A program made the translations under genes and the position numbers. Below are positions 8,458 through 16,972 of a stretch of DNA of 64,000 nucleotides, piece after piece. Positions within the stretch are counted from its first letter, which is position 1. Each line of letters opens with the position of its first letter. The DNA comes from Ostreococcus lucimarinus CCE9901 (taxonomy: Eukaryota > Chlorophyta > Mamiellophyceae > Mamiellales > Bathycoccaceae): contig NC_009361.1 of assembly GCF_000092065.1 (NCBI RefSeq), positions 1 through 64,000 of the forward strand, written 5' to 3'. The notes under the pieces are model-generated. The model was not told the origin of the DNA. It saw only the letters and a program-made list of their open reading frames with translations, and ran no database searches.

Positions 8458-11400
8458 ATGGGCGTCGATCGCGCTCGCGCTCGTAGGTTGACCGAGAGCG
8501 AGAACGATGACGACGACGACCGAAGTCTCGACGCGCGCGAGGAGGTTGGAGATGGTGACGACGAGAGTGACGAAGAAGATGTGGACGGGGATAGTGTTGT
8601 ACGCGCGTCTCTGGAACGCGCAAGCGAGCGAGATGCGGAGATTGCGGATGAGAGGGATACGCGAGTGCGAATACTTCTCATTCGCGAACGGGACGCCGAG
8701 TTCGCGCGAGATCCAAAATTTAAATCGCGATCAATCGCCGAGTTGAACAACGAAGCCGTGCGATATTTGAAAGCCGGAGACGATGTCAAGTGTGTGGTGG
8801 CTTACGCCAAGGTGTTTCGAAAGGTTTCTGAAAACAACGTCACGCACCCGACGCTATACGTGTGCCACTCAAATCGCGCATTCGCGTACTTGAACTTGGG
8901 TCTATTTCAAGAAGCTCTGTGGGATGGCCATCGCGCGCAGACATTGGCGAATGAGCGTTTCACGCAGTTACAAGATGACGACGGGAGTGTCAAGGTTTTC
9001 GTGAAGGGTTACGCGAGGAAGGGTTTCGCGCTCATGGGTTTGCGGGAACCGAAACTCGCAAAGCTCGAGTTTGAGCGCGGATTAACCATGAGCCCGACCG
9101 ATGAGGAATTGAAGCGCGGTTTGGAAGAGGCAACGCAAGCAGTCATTCGTGATTTATACATCGGACGCGGAAAAGAGAAACAATATGCCCTGCCGAGCTC
9201 CGGGAAAACGAGTGAGAGAATTTCGTCGCTGCCGTACTCGGCGCCGCTTCACCGTGTGCATCCTCGCGATATGCTGCCCAACACGCTATTGACCCCATTC
9301 CAAGCCGAAAATGATTATCATCTGAAGGACACGTACAATTATATGACGATTCAAGCCGATATTCGCGTCCCGAAGAGACATTTCAAGGTTTTACAAGACG
9401 ACGTTCGGCGCGCCAAGTTCTCTACGGCGATTAAATGCGCAATCGACAAGATGCACGACGACGCCAAAGATGCACGAGTTTTGAATATCGGTTGCGGTGC
9501 GGGATTAAATACAATGTTGGCGTTGAAACACGGTGCGCATCACGTGACGGCTACCGAGCGCTGGCTGTACCTCGCCATGGCTACGAAGGAGAATTTGTTG
9601 AACAACGGATACAGTGATGACCAAGTCAAAGTCGTGTACAAGCGTCCGACTGATCTCGCGTTGCTTCGCGATGTCCCAATATCGTGCAACGTGTGCGTGT
9701 GCGATGTATTTGACGACGGTTTGCTGAGTTCGGGGATCATTCCCGCCGTTAGGCATGCCTTGGACAAGCTATTGTTGCCAGACGCAGTCGTCATTCCGTC
9801 GAGCGCGACGCTGTACGCCCAAGCCGTCGATATGCGCACGCCCGCCTTTGACGGAATCAATCTCAGCGCGATAGACGGTTACAGATGGCACCCAACGTAC
9901 ATTGCAGGCATTGATTTATTCGAGAACGCGTACATCACTCTGAGCGATCCTGTGCAAGTGTTCCAATTTGACTTCCTCATGCCGCCAGACTGTAGCGAGA
10001 AGAAGACGATTGATTTAACGTTTACGAAGCGCGGCAAGTTCAACGCCGTGGTGTTTTGGTACGAGATGACTTTGATTGATGATGTGAAAATTTCAACAAA
10101 ACCTGGTGGTGAAGATTGTCCTTCTTCGATGCGCGCCGCTGTCCAGTTCATGCCCGGGAAAATATCAATAGAAGAAGGCAGCGTGTTGCCACTCACGTGC
10201 GCGCACAACACAGTCGGTATACAGTTTAGTGTCGAAGATGCAGAGTACGATCAAGTGACGAAAAAAGATGCCAGTTTTCCAAAATATCACTTTCACATGC
10301 TTCGCGATGAGGGGCGTCTGCACGCGTATTCGGACGCCCTCGGGCGTCAAGTTGCGCGAATCAAGGCTCGCGGAGACACGTGCAGGGCGCTCGACATCGG
10401 CACGGGAAGCGGTATACTCGCCATGCTCGCCGCGCGAGCGGGTGCGGATTCCGTCGTCGCTTGCGACACGCATCCATCGCTCGTGAGCGTCGCTAGACGA
10501 AATGTTGCCGCGAATGGTTACGGATCTCAGGTGAGCGTCCTGAAGCGCGACGCGACGCAACTCGAACGCGGCAAGCATGCGCCATACGACGGCGTTAATC
10601 TTATCGTTCTGGACGTCTTCGACGCCGGACTCACCGGAGATGACGTGTTGGACATGATAGAAGCAGCCCGTAAGCAATTGAGCGCATCTACGTGCGCAGT
10701 CGTTCCCGCGGCGGCGACGATTTATTGCGCAGGCATCGAAGCGTACACAAGCGAAGTCGACGGTTTCAACATGAGCGCCTTCAACAAGTATAGATGGGAC
10801 AGCACGTACGAGGCGACGTACATGCGAGACCAGCCTTACCGAGTGTTGACAAAACCCAAAAAAGTATTCGAATTCTTCTTTGATGACTCCCAGAAGAGCA
10901 AGGGCAGGGAAACCGTGCTAAAGATGGAGACAATCGCGCACGGCTACATGAATGCGGTGTGTTTTTGGTTTGATTTGCACATGGACGAAGAAGAGACGAT
11001 TACGACGGCACCGCTAGGGATTGGAAAGGGTGGTACAATTGAAAATCAACGCATTCTCGGCGACTTTGACGGTGCGCATGCGAAAAAGGTCATGTGCGAA
11101 TCTCTTCGCAGAGTTCGAGCGAACATGGCGTCGAATCCACGAAGCGAAGACTTTGAAAGCGACTCTGCGCGCGAGGGATCAAGCGACAGGACCGTTTTTG
11201 TCTCCGATGCCACGTCCTTAGGAGATGATGAATTCGACGACGACGATCGCGAGGAGCACTATTGGGGGCAGGCGCTGCAATACCTCGAACGCGGCGTCCA
11301 GGTGCGCGCGGGAAAGAAAATCGCGCTCTTGGCCAAGCGACAAAACGGCGGCGTGCACTTTAGTTTAAAAGAGGGCGTCGGAAATTGGGTAGGAAAACCA

Positions 11401-11700
11401 CCGTGGAAGATTGAATGGGGCGGCGGCGCGTCCGTGGAGAGCCCACATTTCCAGCGCGTGCACTATTGCCAATTGCTCGTCAACGATTTTCTGATGCGTC
11501 TACGATGCAAACGGTTCGCGCCGATCGAAAAAGACATGAAGATGATTCTCGCGCATTGCGGTGCGCTGTTTCTCGAGCCTCATAGCTTGACTGACATATA
11601 CCATCACTTAGTCATGCTAGAAGTGTACTTTGATTGGGAAGACTTCTCCCCGGGAACGAAGGTTGAATCGATGACGAAGCCGTGTTTGCGCCTGTGCTAA
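8458..11700 (+). CDS. TPR and double PRMT-fold protein (PRMT9/PRMT7-like)
   Basis: This is a single-exon protein of 1080 residues. TPR-like helices occupy about 90-230 (NNEAVRYLKAGDD, SNRAFAYLNLGLFQEAL, ARKGFALMG). Two methyltransferase modules follow. The first has LNIGCGAGLNTMLA near 341, the second LDIGTGSGILAMLAARAG near 643. Each is followed by a beta-barrel region (NAVVFWYEM; NAVCFWFDL), and the second ends with HYWGQALQYLE, resembling the THW-loop segment. TPRs plus two PRMT modules is the layout of PRMT9, an arginine methyltransferase acting on splicing factors. The double-glutamate loop is altered: CDVFDDGLLSSG and LDVFDAGLTGDD where family members have E..9..E. Activity is therefore uncertain. 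Confidence 0.8.
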   Translation: MGVDRARARRLTESENDDDDDRSLDAREEVGDGDDESDEEDVDGDSVVRASLERASERDAEIADERDTRVRILLIRERDAEFARDPKFKSRSIAELNNEAVRYLKAGDDVKCVVAYAKVFRKVSENNVTHPTLYVCHSNRAFAYLNLGLFQEALWDGHRAQTLANERFTQLQDDDGSVKVFVKGYARKGFALMGLREPKLAKLEFERGLTMSPTDEELKRGLEEATQAVIRDLYIGRGKEKQYALPSSGKTSERISSLPYSAPLHRVHPRDMLPNTLLTPFQAENDYHLKDTYNYMTIQADIRVPKRHFKVLQDDVRRAKFSTAIKCAIDKMHDDAKDARVLNIGCGAGLNTMLALKHGAHHVTATERWLYLAMATKENLLNNGYSDDQVKVVYKRPTDLALLRDVPISCNVCVCDVFDDGLLSSGIIPAVRHALDKLLLPDAVVIPSSATLYAQAVDMRTPAFDGINLSAIDGYRWHPTYIAGIDLFENAYITLSDPVQVFQFDFLMPPDCSEKKTIDLTFTKRGKFNAVVFWYEMTLIDDVKISTKPGGEDCPSSMRAAVQFMPGKISIEEGSVLPLTCAHNTVGIQFSVEDAEYDQVTKKDASFPKYHFHMLRDEGRLHAYSDALGRQVARIKARGDTCRALDIGTGSGILAMLAARAGADSVVACDTHPSLVSVARRNVAANGYGSQVSVLKRDATQLERGKHAPYDGVNLIVLDVFDAGLTGDDVLDMIEAARKQLSASTCAVVPAAATIYCAGIEAYTSEVDGFNMSAFNKYRWDSTYEATYMRDQPYRVLTKPKKVFEFFFDDSQKSKGRETVLKMETIAHGYMNAVCFWFDLHMDEEETITTAPLGIGKGGTIENQRILGDFDGAHAKKVMCESLRRVRANMASNPRSEDFESDSAREGSSDRTVFVSDATSLGDDEFDDDDREEHYWGQALQYLERGVQVRAGKKIALLAKRQNGGVHFSLKEGVGNWVGKPPWKIEWGGGASVESPHFQRVHYCQLLVNDFLMRLRCKRFAPIEKDMKMILAHCGALFLEPHSLTDIYHHLVMLEVYFDWEDFSPGTKVESMTKPCLRLC

Positions 11701-11814
11701 AGCACACAAACTTTTTAACACACATTTACTTCTCCTCTTATGCATTAAAACAACGTAACGTACAACGACTATTTGTGGCGCCGAATTTCCGACCAAGACC
11801 ATGACTACCCTCCT

Positions 11815-12370
11815 CTAAAACTGCAAGTTTGCGATTCTTTCCTTCTCCGCCTGTCGGCGCGCCAACTCGGCTCGTCCGGCCGCGGTCTTTTGCAGCTCGT
11901 GCACCGTCTTCTCCTTCCCACCCTTCACCGCAGCGCCTTGCGTCGTCACACCACCCGAAGCGGCGTGCGCGTCCGTCCAGTCTGCGAACACAAACGGGAG
12001 TTTGGCGTGTTTGCTATCCCAGTGCGCGACAGCCGTCTTCTCGCTCGGCGCGCCCTGCGCGCACACGGGACATTTGAACTTGGCGTGTCCCGCCGCTCCA
12101 CCGAGTCGGTCCGCCTTACCGCTCTTCCCACCGCCCTTGTTCGTGAGCGCGGCCGCAGCCTTACTCGCGAGCTCCTTCGCCGTGTGCTGCGCGATAATAT
12201 TCGCCGTCAGTCTCGTGGTCGCGTCGCGCGTCACGCGTGCGTCGCGCCCATCGCGCGTCCGTCCGCGGCGGCGGTCATCGCGCGGCGTCGTGCGGCGTCG
12301 CGCGGCGTCGCGACGCGACGAACGAACGACACGATGAACGAACCTTTTTCGGCTTCGCCTTTCCAGCCAT
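11815..12370 (-). CDS. Small C2H2-type zinc-finger protein (4F5-like), two exons
   Basis: Exon 1 is 12344-12370 (MAGKAKPKK) and exon 2 is 11815-12186. The 157-base intron has donor GTTCGT, branch-like ACTGAC (A at 12207) and acceptor CAG. Splicing joins the lysine-rich start directly to HTAKELASKAAAALTNKGGG. The protein has 132 residues. One zinc finger is visible, CPVCAQGAPSEKTAVAHWDSKH, spacing C-x2-C-x12-H-x4-H. The layout resembles the small SERF/4F5-like zinc-finger proteins of plants, whose role is unclear. The gene is divergent from RPS5, with 182 bases between the two start codons. Reading the open frame without splicing would prepend some 200 Arg-rich residues of no coding character. 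Confidence 0.78.
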
Positions 12371-12552
12371 CGCGCGCCGTCCGTCACCGTCGACCTTCGC
12401 GTCGTCGTGCGCGGCGCCCAGGCGCGCGCGTTCGAGACGTCGCCGCCGTGTCGGGCGGCGAGACTGCTTACTACACGGACGGCGACACGCGCGCGACACG
12501 TCGCTCGCCGTCCCACGCGCCGTTCCGTCTTTACTCGGCGCGCTCGATCACG

Positions 12553-13690
12553 ATGGCGACGACTCAAGAAGTGAAACTGTTCGGAAAGTGGACGTTCGAT
12601 GACGTTGAGGTGCGTGCGCTCCATCCCGACGCCGCGCGACGCACGCGCGGCGACACACCGGCGGCGATGCCGATGGCGATCGCGGCGTTTTAGGGTCTTC
12701 GCGAGGGCGTCGCGCGACGCGATCGCGCGCGCGCTGCGCGTCGATGAGCGCTCAAAATGAACGATGAGACTGACGAACGCGCGTGTTGGATTACAGATCA
12801 ACGACATCTCGTTGGAGGTTCGTCACCGAGACGAGCGATGCGCGCGAACGCGAGCGAGACGCGGGCGCGGAAGATGATTGGAAAACCCTGGCGCGTCCAC
12901 GGACACGTCGCGGGCGCGCCCGCGCGGCGCGGCGCGCGACGAACGCGAGACGCAGACGCGGAGTGGACGAGGGGCGATATAAAGCATCGTTTCGCTCGCT
13001 CCCGTCGGCGTGGACGCTCGCGGAACGACGACGTCGTCGGTGCCGTAGCACGGGGCTTTTGACTGGGACGTCGCGCGCCTCGAGGACGCAACGGGGGAAC
13101 TGCAGAATATGTCGTCGGGCGTGAAGCGACAACGTAGACGCGATCTCGAAACTGACCACACATCTGTTCGTCACGTCTCGCAGGATTACATTGCGGTGAA
13201 GCCGAAGTACGCGGTGTACGTGCCGCACACCGCGGGTCGATTCGCCGCCAAGCGTTTCCGCAAGGCGCAGTGCCCGATTGTTGAGCGCTTGGTGAACTCG
13301 CTCATGATGCACGGTCGTAACAACGGTAAGAAGTTGATGGCTGTTCGCATCGTGAAGCATGCGATGGAGATTATTCACTTGCTCACCGACCAAAACCCGG
13401 TGCAAGTGATCGTCGACGCCATCATTTACGCTGGTCCGCGCGAAGACGCGACGCGAATCGGTTCTGCGGGTGTGGTTCGCCGTCAAGCGGTCGATCTCTC
13501 CCCGCTCCGCCGCGTGAACCAAGCCATCTACTTGTTGACCACTGGTGCCCGCGAATCCGCCTTCCGTAACGTCAAGACGATTGCCGAGTGCTTGGCCGAC
13601 GAGTTGATCAACGCCGCCAAGCAGTCGAGCAACTCTTACGCGATCAAGAAGAAGGACGAATTGGAACGCGTCGCGAAGGCTAACCGATAA
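12553..13690 (+). CDS. RPS5: 40S ribosomal protein S5 (uS7), three exons
   Basis: The exons are 12553-12609 (19 codons, [19 protein letters not shown]), 12797-12817 (7 codons, INDISLE) and 13184-13690. The join reproduces the conserved run through [13 protein letters not shown] and [19 protein letters not shown]. The introns are 187 and 366 bases, with donors GTGCGT and GTTCGT, ACTGAC branch motifs at 12769-12774 and 13151-13156, and CAG acceptors. The protein has 194 residues, normal for the family. It sits in the head of the small subunit near the E site. The exon 2 of only 21 bases is unusual but is required to keep the conserved ISLxDYI motif. Confidence 0.96.
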
Positions 13691-13812
13691 GGGGTGAATC
13701 TTTCTGGCGTCGGAGACTATAGCTCATATACCGGTGTAAGAAGGAAAGGAAAATATAGCTTCAATAAACGCTTGCGTCGCGCGCGGAGTGATGCGTGTGC
13801 GAGGATTTCGAT

Positions 13813-14820
13813 TTATTTCACTTCTAACTTTTGCTGATTATGCCAAGCAACAACGTCGTCGTACTTGAGCGCACCACCGAAACAATCGAGGGCAGAACCT
13901 ACGGTGATGTCGACCATCCCTCGCCCAGCTGCTTTGACAAGTTCGAGATCGTCCAAGCTGCGTGCCCCGCCCGCGTACGTCACTGGAATAGGGCAGAATT
14001 CGCCGAGAAGTTCGACGAGTTTTAAGTCGATTCCCAGCTTCATCCCTTCCACATCCACGCCGTGAACTAAAAACTCATCGCAGCATTTCGCCAAACGCTC
14101 CATCGTCGACCCGTCCACGGCTAAATCGGTCCACTTTTGCCACCTATCCGTGACGACTTTGTACCGGCCGTCGGCGTCGTCCAAACGGCAGCTCAAATCG
14201 AGCACGAGTTTGTCCGCGCCGACCGCGCGAATCATCTCGCTCAGCGCGTCCTCGTTCAGCGCCCCGTCTCTAAATACATAGCTCGTCACGATCACGTGCG
14301 AAGCTCCCGCATCGAGCAACTCCGAGGCGTTCGTCGGGTTGACGCCTCCGCCGACTTGTAACCCGCCCGGGAACGCTCGCACCGCCTCTTTCGCCGCTCG
14401 CAACGTCGCCTCGTCTTTGCTCAGCAATATCGCGTGGCCGCCGTATATGCCGTCTCTTTTGTACATCTCAGCGAACGCCGAGCTCGGGGTTTCAGTCTCA
14501 AAATTCGTCGCCGGCGTCTCCGAACCCGCGTCCCCGGGGCGCGCATCTTTGAGCGTGCTGCCGACGATTTGTTTCACCTTGCCGTCGTGGATATCGATGC
14601 ACGGACGAAACCGAACCGCGCGCGCGTGCGGCGCGAGCGCATTCACCGCGACGACGGTCGCCGCGCGCATGTCGAGCCAACACCGAACGCCGCCGCCGCC
14701 GACGACGACTTTGCCGCCGCGCCGCGACGAACAGTGCGTCCCGAAACGAACGCTCGCGAACGACGAGGGTTTAGAATTTATTATGTGCTCGTGTGTGCAA
14801 ACACTCACAATACCTGCCAC
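13813..14820 (-). CDS. HISN3: ProFAR isomerase, eukaryotic HisA type, plastid-targeted
   Basis: The protein has 335 residues. The TIM-barrel isomerase starts with FRPCIDIHDGKVKQIVG, and continues with GGLQVGGGVN, SHVIVTSYVF, KLVLDLSCR, FLVHGVDVEGM and VTYAGGARSLDD. These are the substrate-phosphate and catalytic Asp motifs of the yeast HIS6/plant HISN3 form. The enzyme converts ProFAR to PRFAR, the fourth step of histidine synthesis, in the plastid stroma in plants. About 65 residues rich in S, R, V and G precede the barrel and would serve as a transit peptide. A second start at 14670 (MRAATVVAVNALAPH) would give a shorter leader. The gene is divergent from eIF2A. Confidence 0.93.
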   Translation of the reverse strand: MAGIVSVCTHEHIINSKPSSFASVRFGTHCSSRRGGKVVVGGGGVRCWLDMRAATVVAVNALAPHARAVRFRPCIDIHDGKVKQIVGSTLKDARPGDAGSETPATNFETETPSSAFAEMYKRDGIYGGHAILLSKDEATLRAAKEAVRAFPGGLQVGGGVNPTNASELLDAGASHVIVTSYVFRDGALNEDALSEMIRAVGADKLVLDLSCRLDDADGRYKVVTDRWQKWTDLAVDGSTMERLAKCCDEFLVHGVDVEGMKLGIDLKLVELLGEFCPIPVTYAGGARSLDDLELVKAAGRGMVDITVGSALDCFGGALKYDDVVAWHNQQKLEVK

Positions 14821-14862
14821 AAAAGTTCAATGCGCGTGCTCGTGGATCCGTGGATAAAAGAC

Positions 14863-14910
14863 GACGGCGACGGCGTTGGCGACGGCGACGGCGACGGCGA
14901 CGGCGTGGGC
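14863..14910. repeat. (GACGGC)n hexanucleotide tract
   Basis: Roughly eight slightly imperfect GACGGC units lie just upstream of the probable eIF2A start at 14975, with a related patch at 14940-14960. The tract lies in the shared 5' region of HISN3 and eIF2A and is probably untranslated. If the upstream in-frame ATG at 14876 were used, it would add an Ala/Thr-rich leader. Confidence 0.75.
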
Positions 14911-14974
14911 GATGGCGCCGACACACCGCGCCGACGCGCGCGACGGCGACGGCGACGCCGAGGGTGTCGGCGCC

Positions 14975-16708
14975 ATGACGCCTCTCATGACGGTCACCGA
15001 GCGCACGCCGATCGGGATGAAACACTGGAAGTTTCACGACTGCCCGAGCACCATCGGCGCGAGCTCGGACGCCGAGGCCGTGGCGGCGTACGATGCGCAC
15101 GACTTTCGTGCCGACGTCGTGGGCGGCGGTGACGACGTCGAGGCGCAGTGCGGTGATACGGCGACGTATTCGAGAGACGGGACGTTATTCGCGTGCGCGA
15201 ACGGCGATACGGTGGAAGTGTACGACGCGAGCGTCGAACCTTTCGCGCTCGCCGCGACGCTCGACGGCTTGCCGGGAGCGAGCGCGTTGAACTTTTCGCC
15301 GTCGAAGACGTATTTGGCGATTTATCAGAAGCAAACCTCCACGGGAGCGTCAAAGGATACGAAAAACATGACGATATGGAACATAACAGGTTTGACGACG
15401 AACCGCGCGCCGCCGCGCAAAGTGTACGAAGTGTTCCAAAGGCAGTTTCTCAAAGCCGAGTGGCCGTACTTTCAGTTTAGCGACGACGACTCAACCGCGG
15501 TTCGGTGCGTGAGTAATGAGATTCAAATCATTCGTCCGGCTGAGGGATTCGACAGACATGCTCGACTTCGAGTGCCTTCTGTGGCGGTGGCGAAAATATC
15601 GCACGGATCGACGCCAAGAGTGGCGTGCTTCGTACCCGAAGTCAAGGGCGCGCCTGGATCGGTTCGCATCTACGAGCTCGCTCAGCACACAGAAGAGGGG
15701 GTGGTGGAGAACCCGACGCCGGTCGCACGTAAGTCTTTCTTCCGCGTCACTGAAGTAGATTTGATGTGGGCCCCAGATGGCTCCGCGGTGTTGATTCTAG
15801 GCTCGAGCGAAGTCGACGCGACAAACAAGTCTTACTACGGCGAGAGCTGCTTGCATTACCTCAAGGCGGATGGCTCTTTTGAGGGTGCGGTGCCGCTGAA
15901 CAAGGAAGGACCCGTCCACGACGCGCAGTGGTCGCCTTGCAGCGACGAATTCGGTGTGGTTTACGGATACATGCCCGCGAAAGCGACGATTTATAAGGCG
16001 GCACAGTGTGAGCCCAAGTATGAACTCGGCGCGGGTCCGCACAACACGCTTCGATGGAACCCGTTTGGACGTTTCGTCGCTCTCGCCGGTTTCGGAAACT
16101 TGCCCGGTGACGTCAAGTTTTTTCAAAAGATGAAGGATGGTAAGTACAAACCCATCGGATCGACGCGGGCATCGTGTTCTGTGACGTTAGAATGGTCTCC
16201 GGATGGTCGAAGACTGCTCACGAGCACGATAGCTCCTCGCCTGAACGTCGACAACGGATGGAAAATTTGGAGGTACAACGGAGATTTGTTGCTCCACGAA
16301 GAGCGTGCGAAGATTTATGAGGCGACGTGGCGTCCAGTTCCCGACGGCACGTACGAAGATCGCCCGATTTCTCCCGCATCCAAGCGTGTGGAGAGCCAAG
16401 GCGGCGCGGTTTTGACGAATGCGTCGGAGGCCACAAAAGGGGCGTACCGTCCGCCGCACGCAGCGAAAACCGCGTACCGTCCGCCGCACGCCACGAGTGG
16501 AAGTGGTAACTTTAGTCTCGCCAAGGCCTCGGAAGAAGACATGAAGGCTGGAAAGTTTAAGGCGGCTGGCGCCAAGGAACCCGCCAAGGCGGACGCCGGC
16601 GTCCCGGGGGCGGGCGCGCAACTTTCAGCCGCGGCGGCTAAAAACGCAAAGAAACGAGCGGCGAAGAAACGCGCCGCGAGCGCAGCCGCGGCGTTAGAGA
16701 AACTTTAA
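14975..16708 (+). CDS. EIF2A: Eukaryotic translation initiation factor 2A
   Basis: The protein has about 577 residues from MTPLMTVTERTPIG. The beta-propeller is typical: ALNFSPSKTYLAIY, VDLMWAPDGSAVLI, SYYGESCLHYL, HDAQWSPCSDEFGVVYG, PHNTLRWNPFGRFVALAGFG, TLEWSPDGRRLLTST and ATWRP. The C-terminus has PYRPPH-like repeats (AYRPPHAAK, AYRPPHATS) and a lysine/alanine-rich tail. Family members deliver Met-tRNAi to the 40S subunit independently of GTP and act in stress or uORF initiation. An in-frame ATG at 14876 lies in a GACGGC tract and is less likely. The match is strong along the whole length. Confidence 0.93.
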   Translation: MTPLMTVTERTPIGMKHWKFHDCPSTIGASSDAEAVAAYDAHDFRADVVGGGDDVEAQCGDTATYSRDGTLFACANGDTVEVYDASVEPFALAATLDGLPGASALNFSPSKTYLAIYQKQTSTGASKDTKNMTIWNITGLTTNRAPPRKVYEVFQRQFLKAEWPYFQFSDDDSTAVRCVSNEIQIIRPAEGFDRHARLRVPSVAVAKISHGSTPRVACFVPEVKGAPGSVRIYELAQHTEEGVVENPTPVARKSFFRVTEVDLMWAPDGSAVLILGSSEVDATNKSYYGESCLHYLKADGSFEGAVPLNKEGPVHDAQWSPCSDEFGVVYGYMPAKATIYKAAQCEPKYELGAGPHNTLRWNPFGRFVALAGFGNLPGDVKFFQKMKDGKYKPIGSTRASCSVTLEWSPDGRRLLTSTIAPRLNVDNGWKIWRYNGDLLLHEERAKIYEATWRPVPDGTYEDRPISPASKRVESQGGAVLTNASEATKGAYRPPHAAKTAYRPPHATSGSGNFSLAKASEEDMKAGKFKAAGAKEPAKADAGVPGAGAQLSAAAAKNAKKRAAKKRAASAAAALEKL

Positions 16709-16972
16709 TTCGAGTTGAAATACTAATCCGAGTTGAAATCACATCGCATCGCCACCCTCGTCGTCGCGCCGCCCTCGCGCGTGGTGTTCGTTCTGCGCTC
16801 TGACTGCACTCCATATGTAAAACCCCGGTCGGTCGCGGACGGCAGTCGACGCGACGTTTGGAACGCTTTATGGCGACGTTTGGGTTTGCCCGCACGCCGC
16901 GGCGCACCGTACGCACCGTGGCGCCGCTGACGACGCGTGACGTGGACAACGAAGTCGTTTCGATCGCGCGAC

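Noticed and set aside
11773-12807. Long open frames on both strands over the zinc-finger and RPS5 5' regions
   Set aside because: They are Arg/Ala/Ser-rich, match no family, and are explained by GC-rich antisense or intron sequence; spliced models restore known proteins.
16925-16972. A 5' intron in the NLP gene from the CTGACG word
   Set aside because: No matching donor with a coding first exon was found; the ATG at 16973 suffices.
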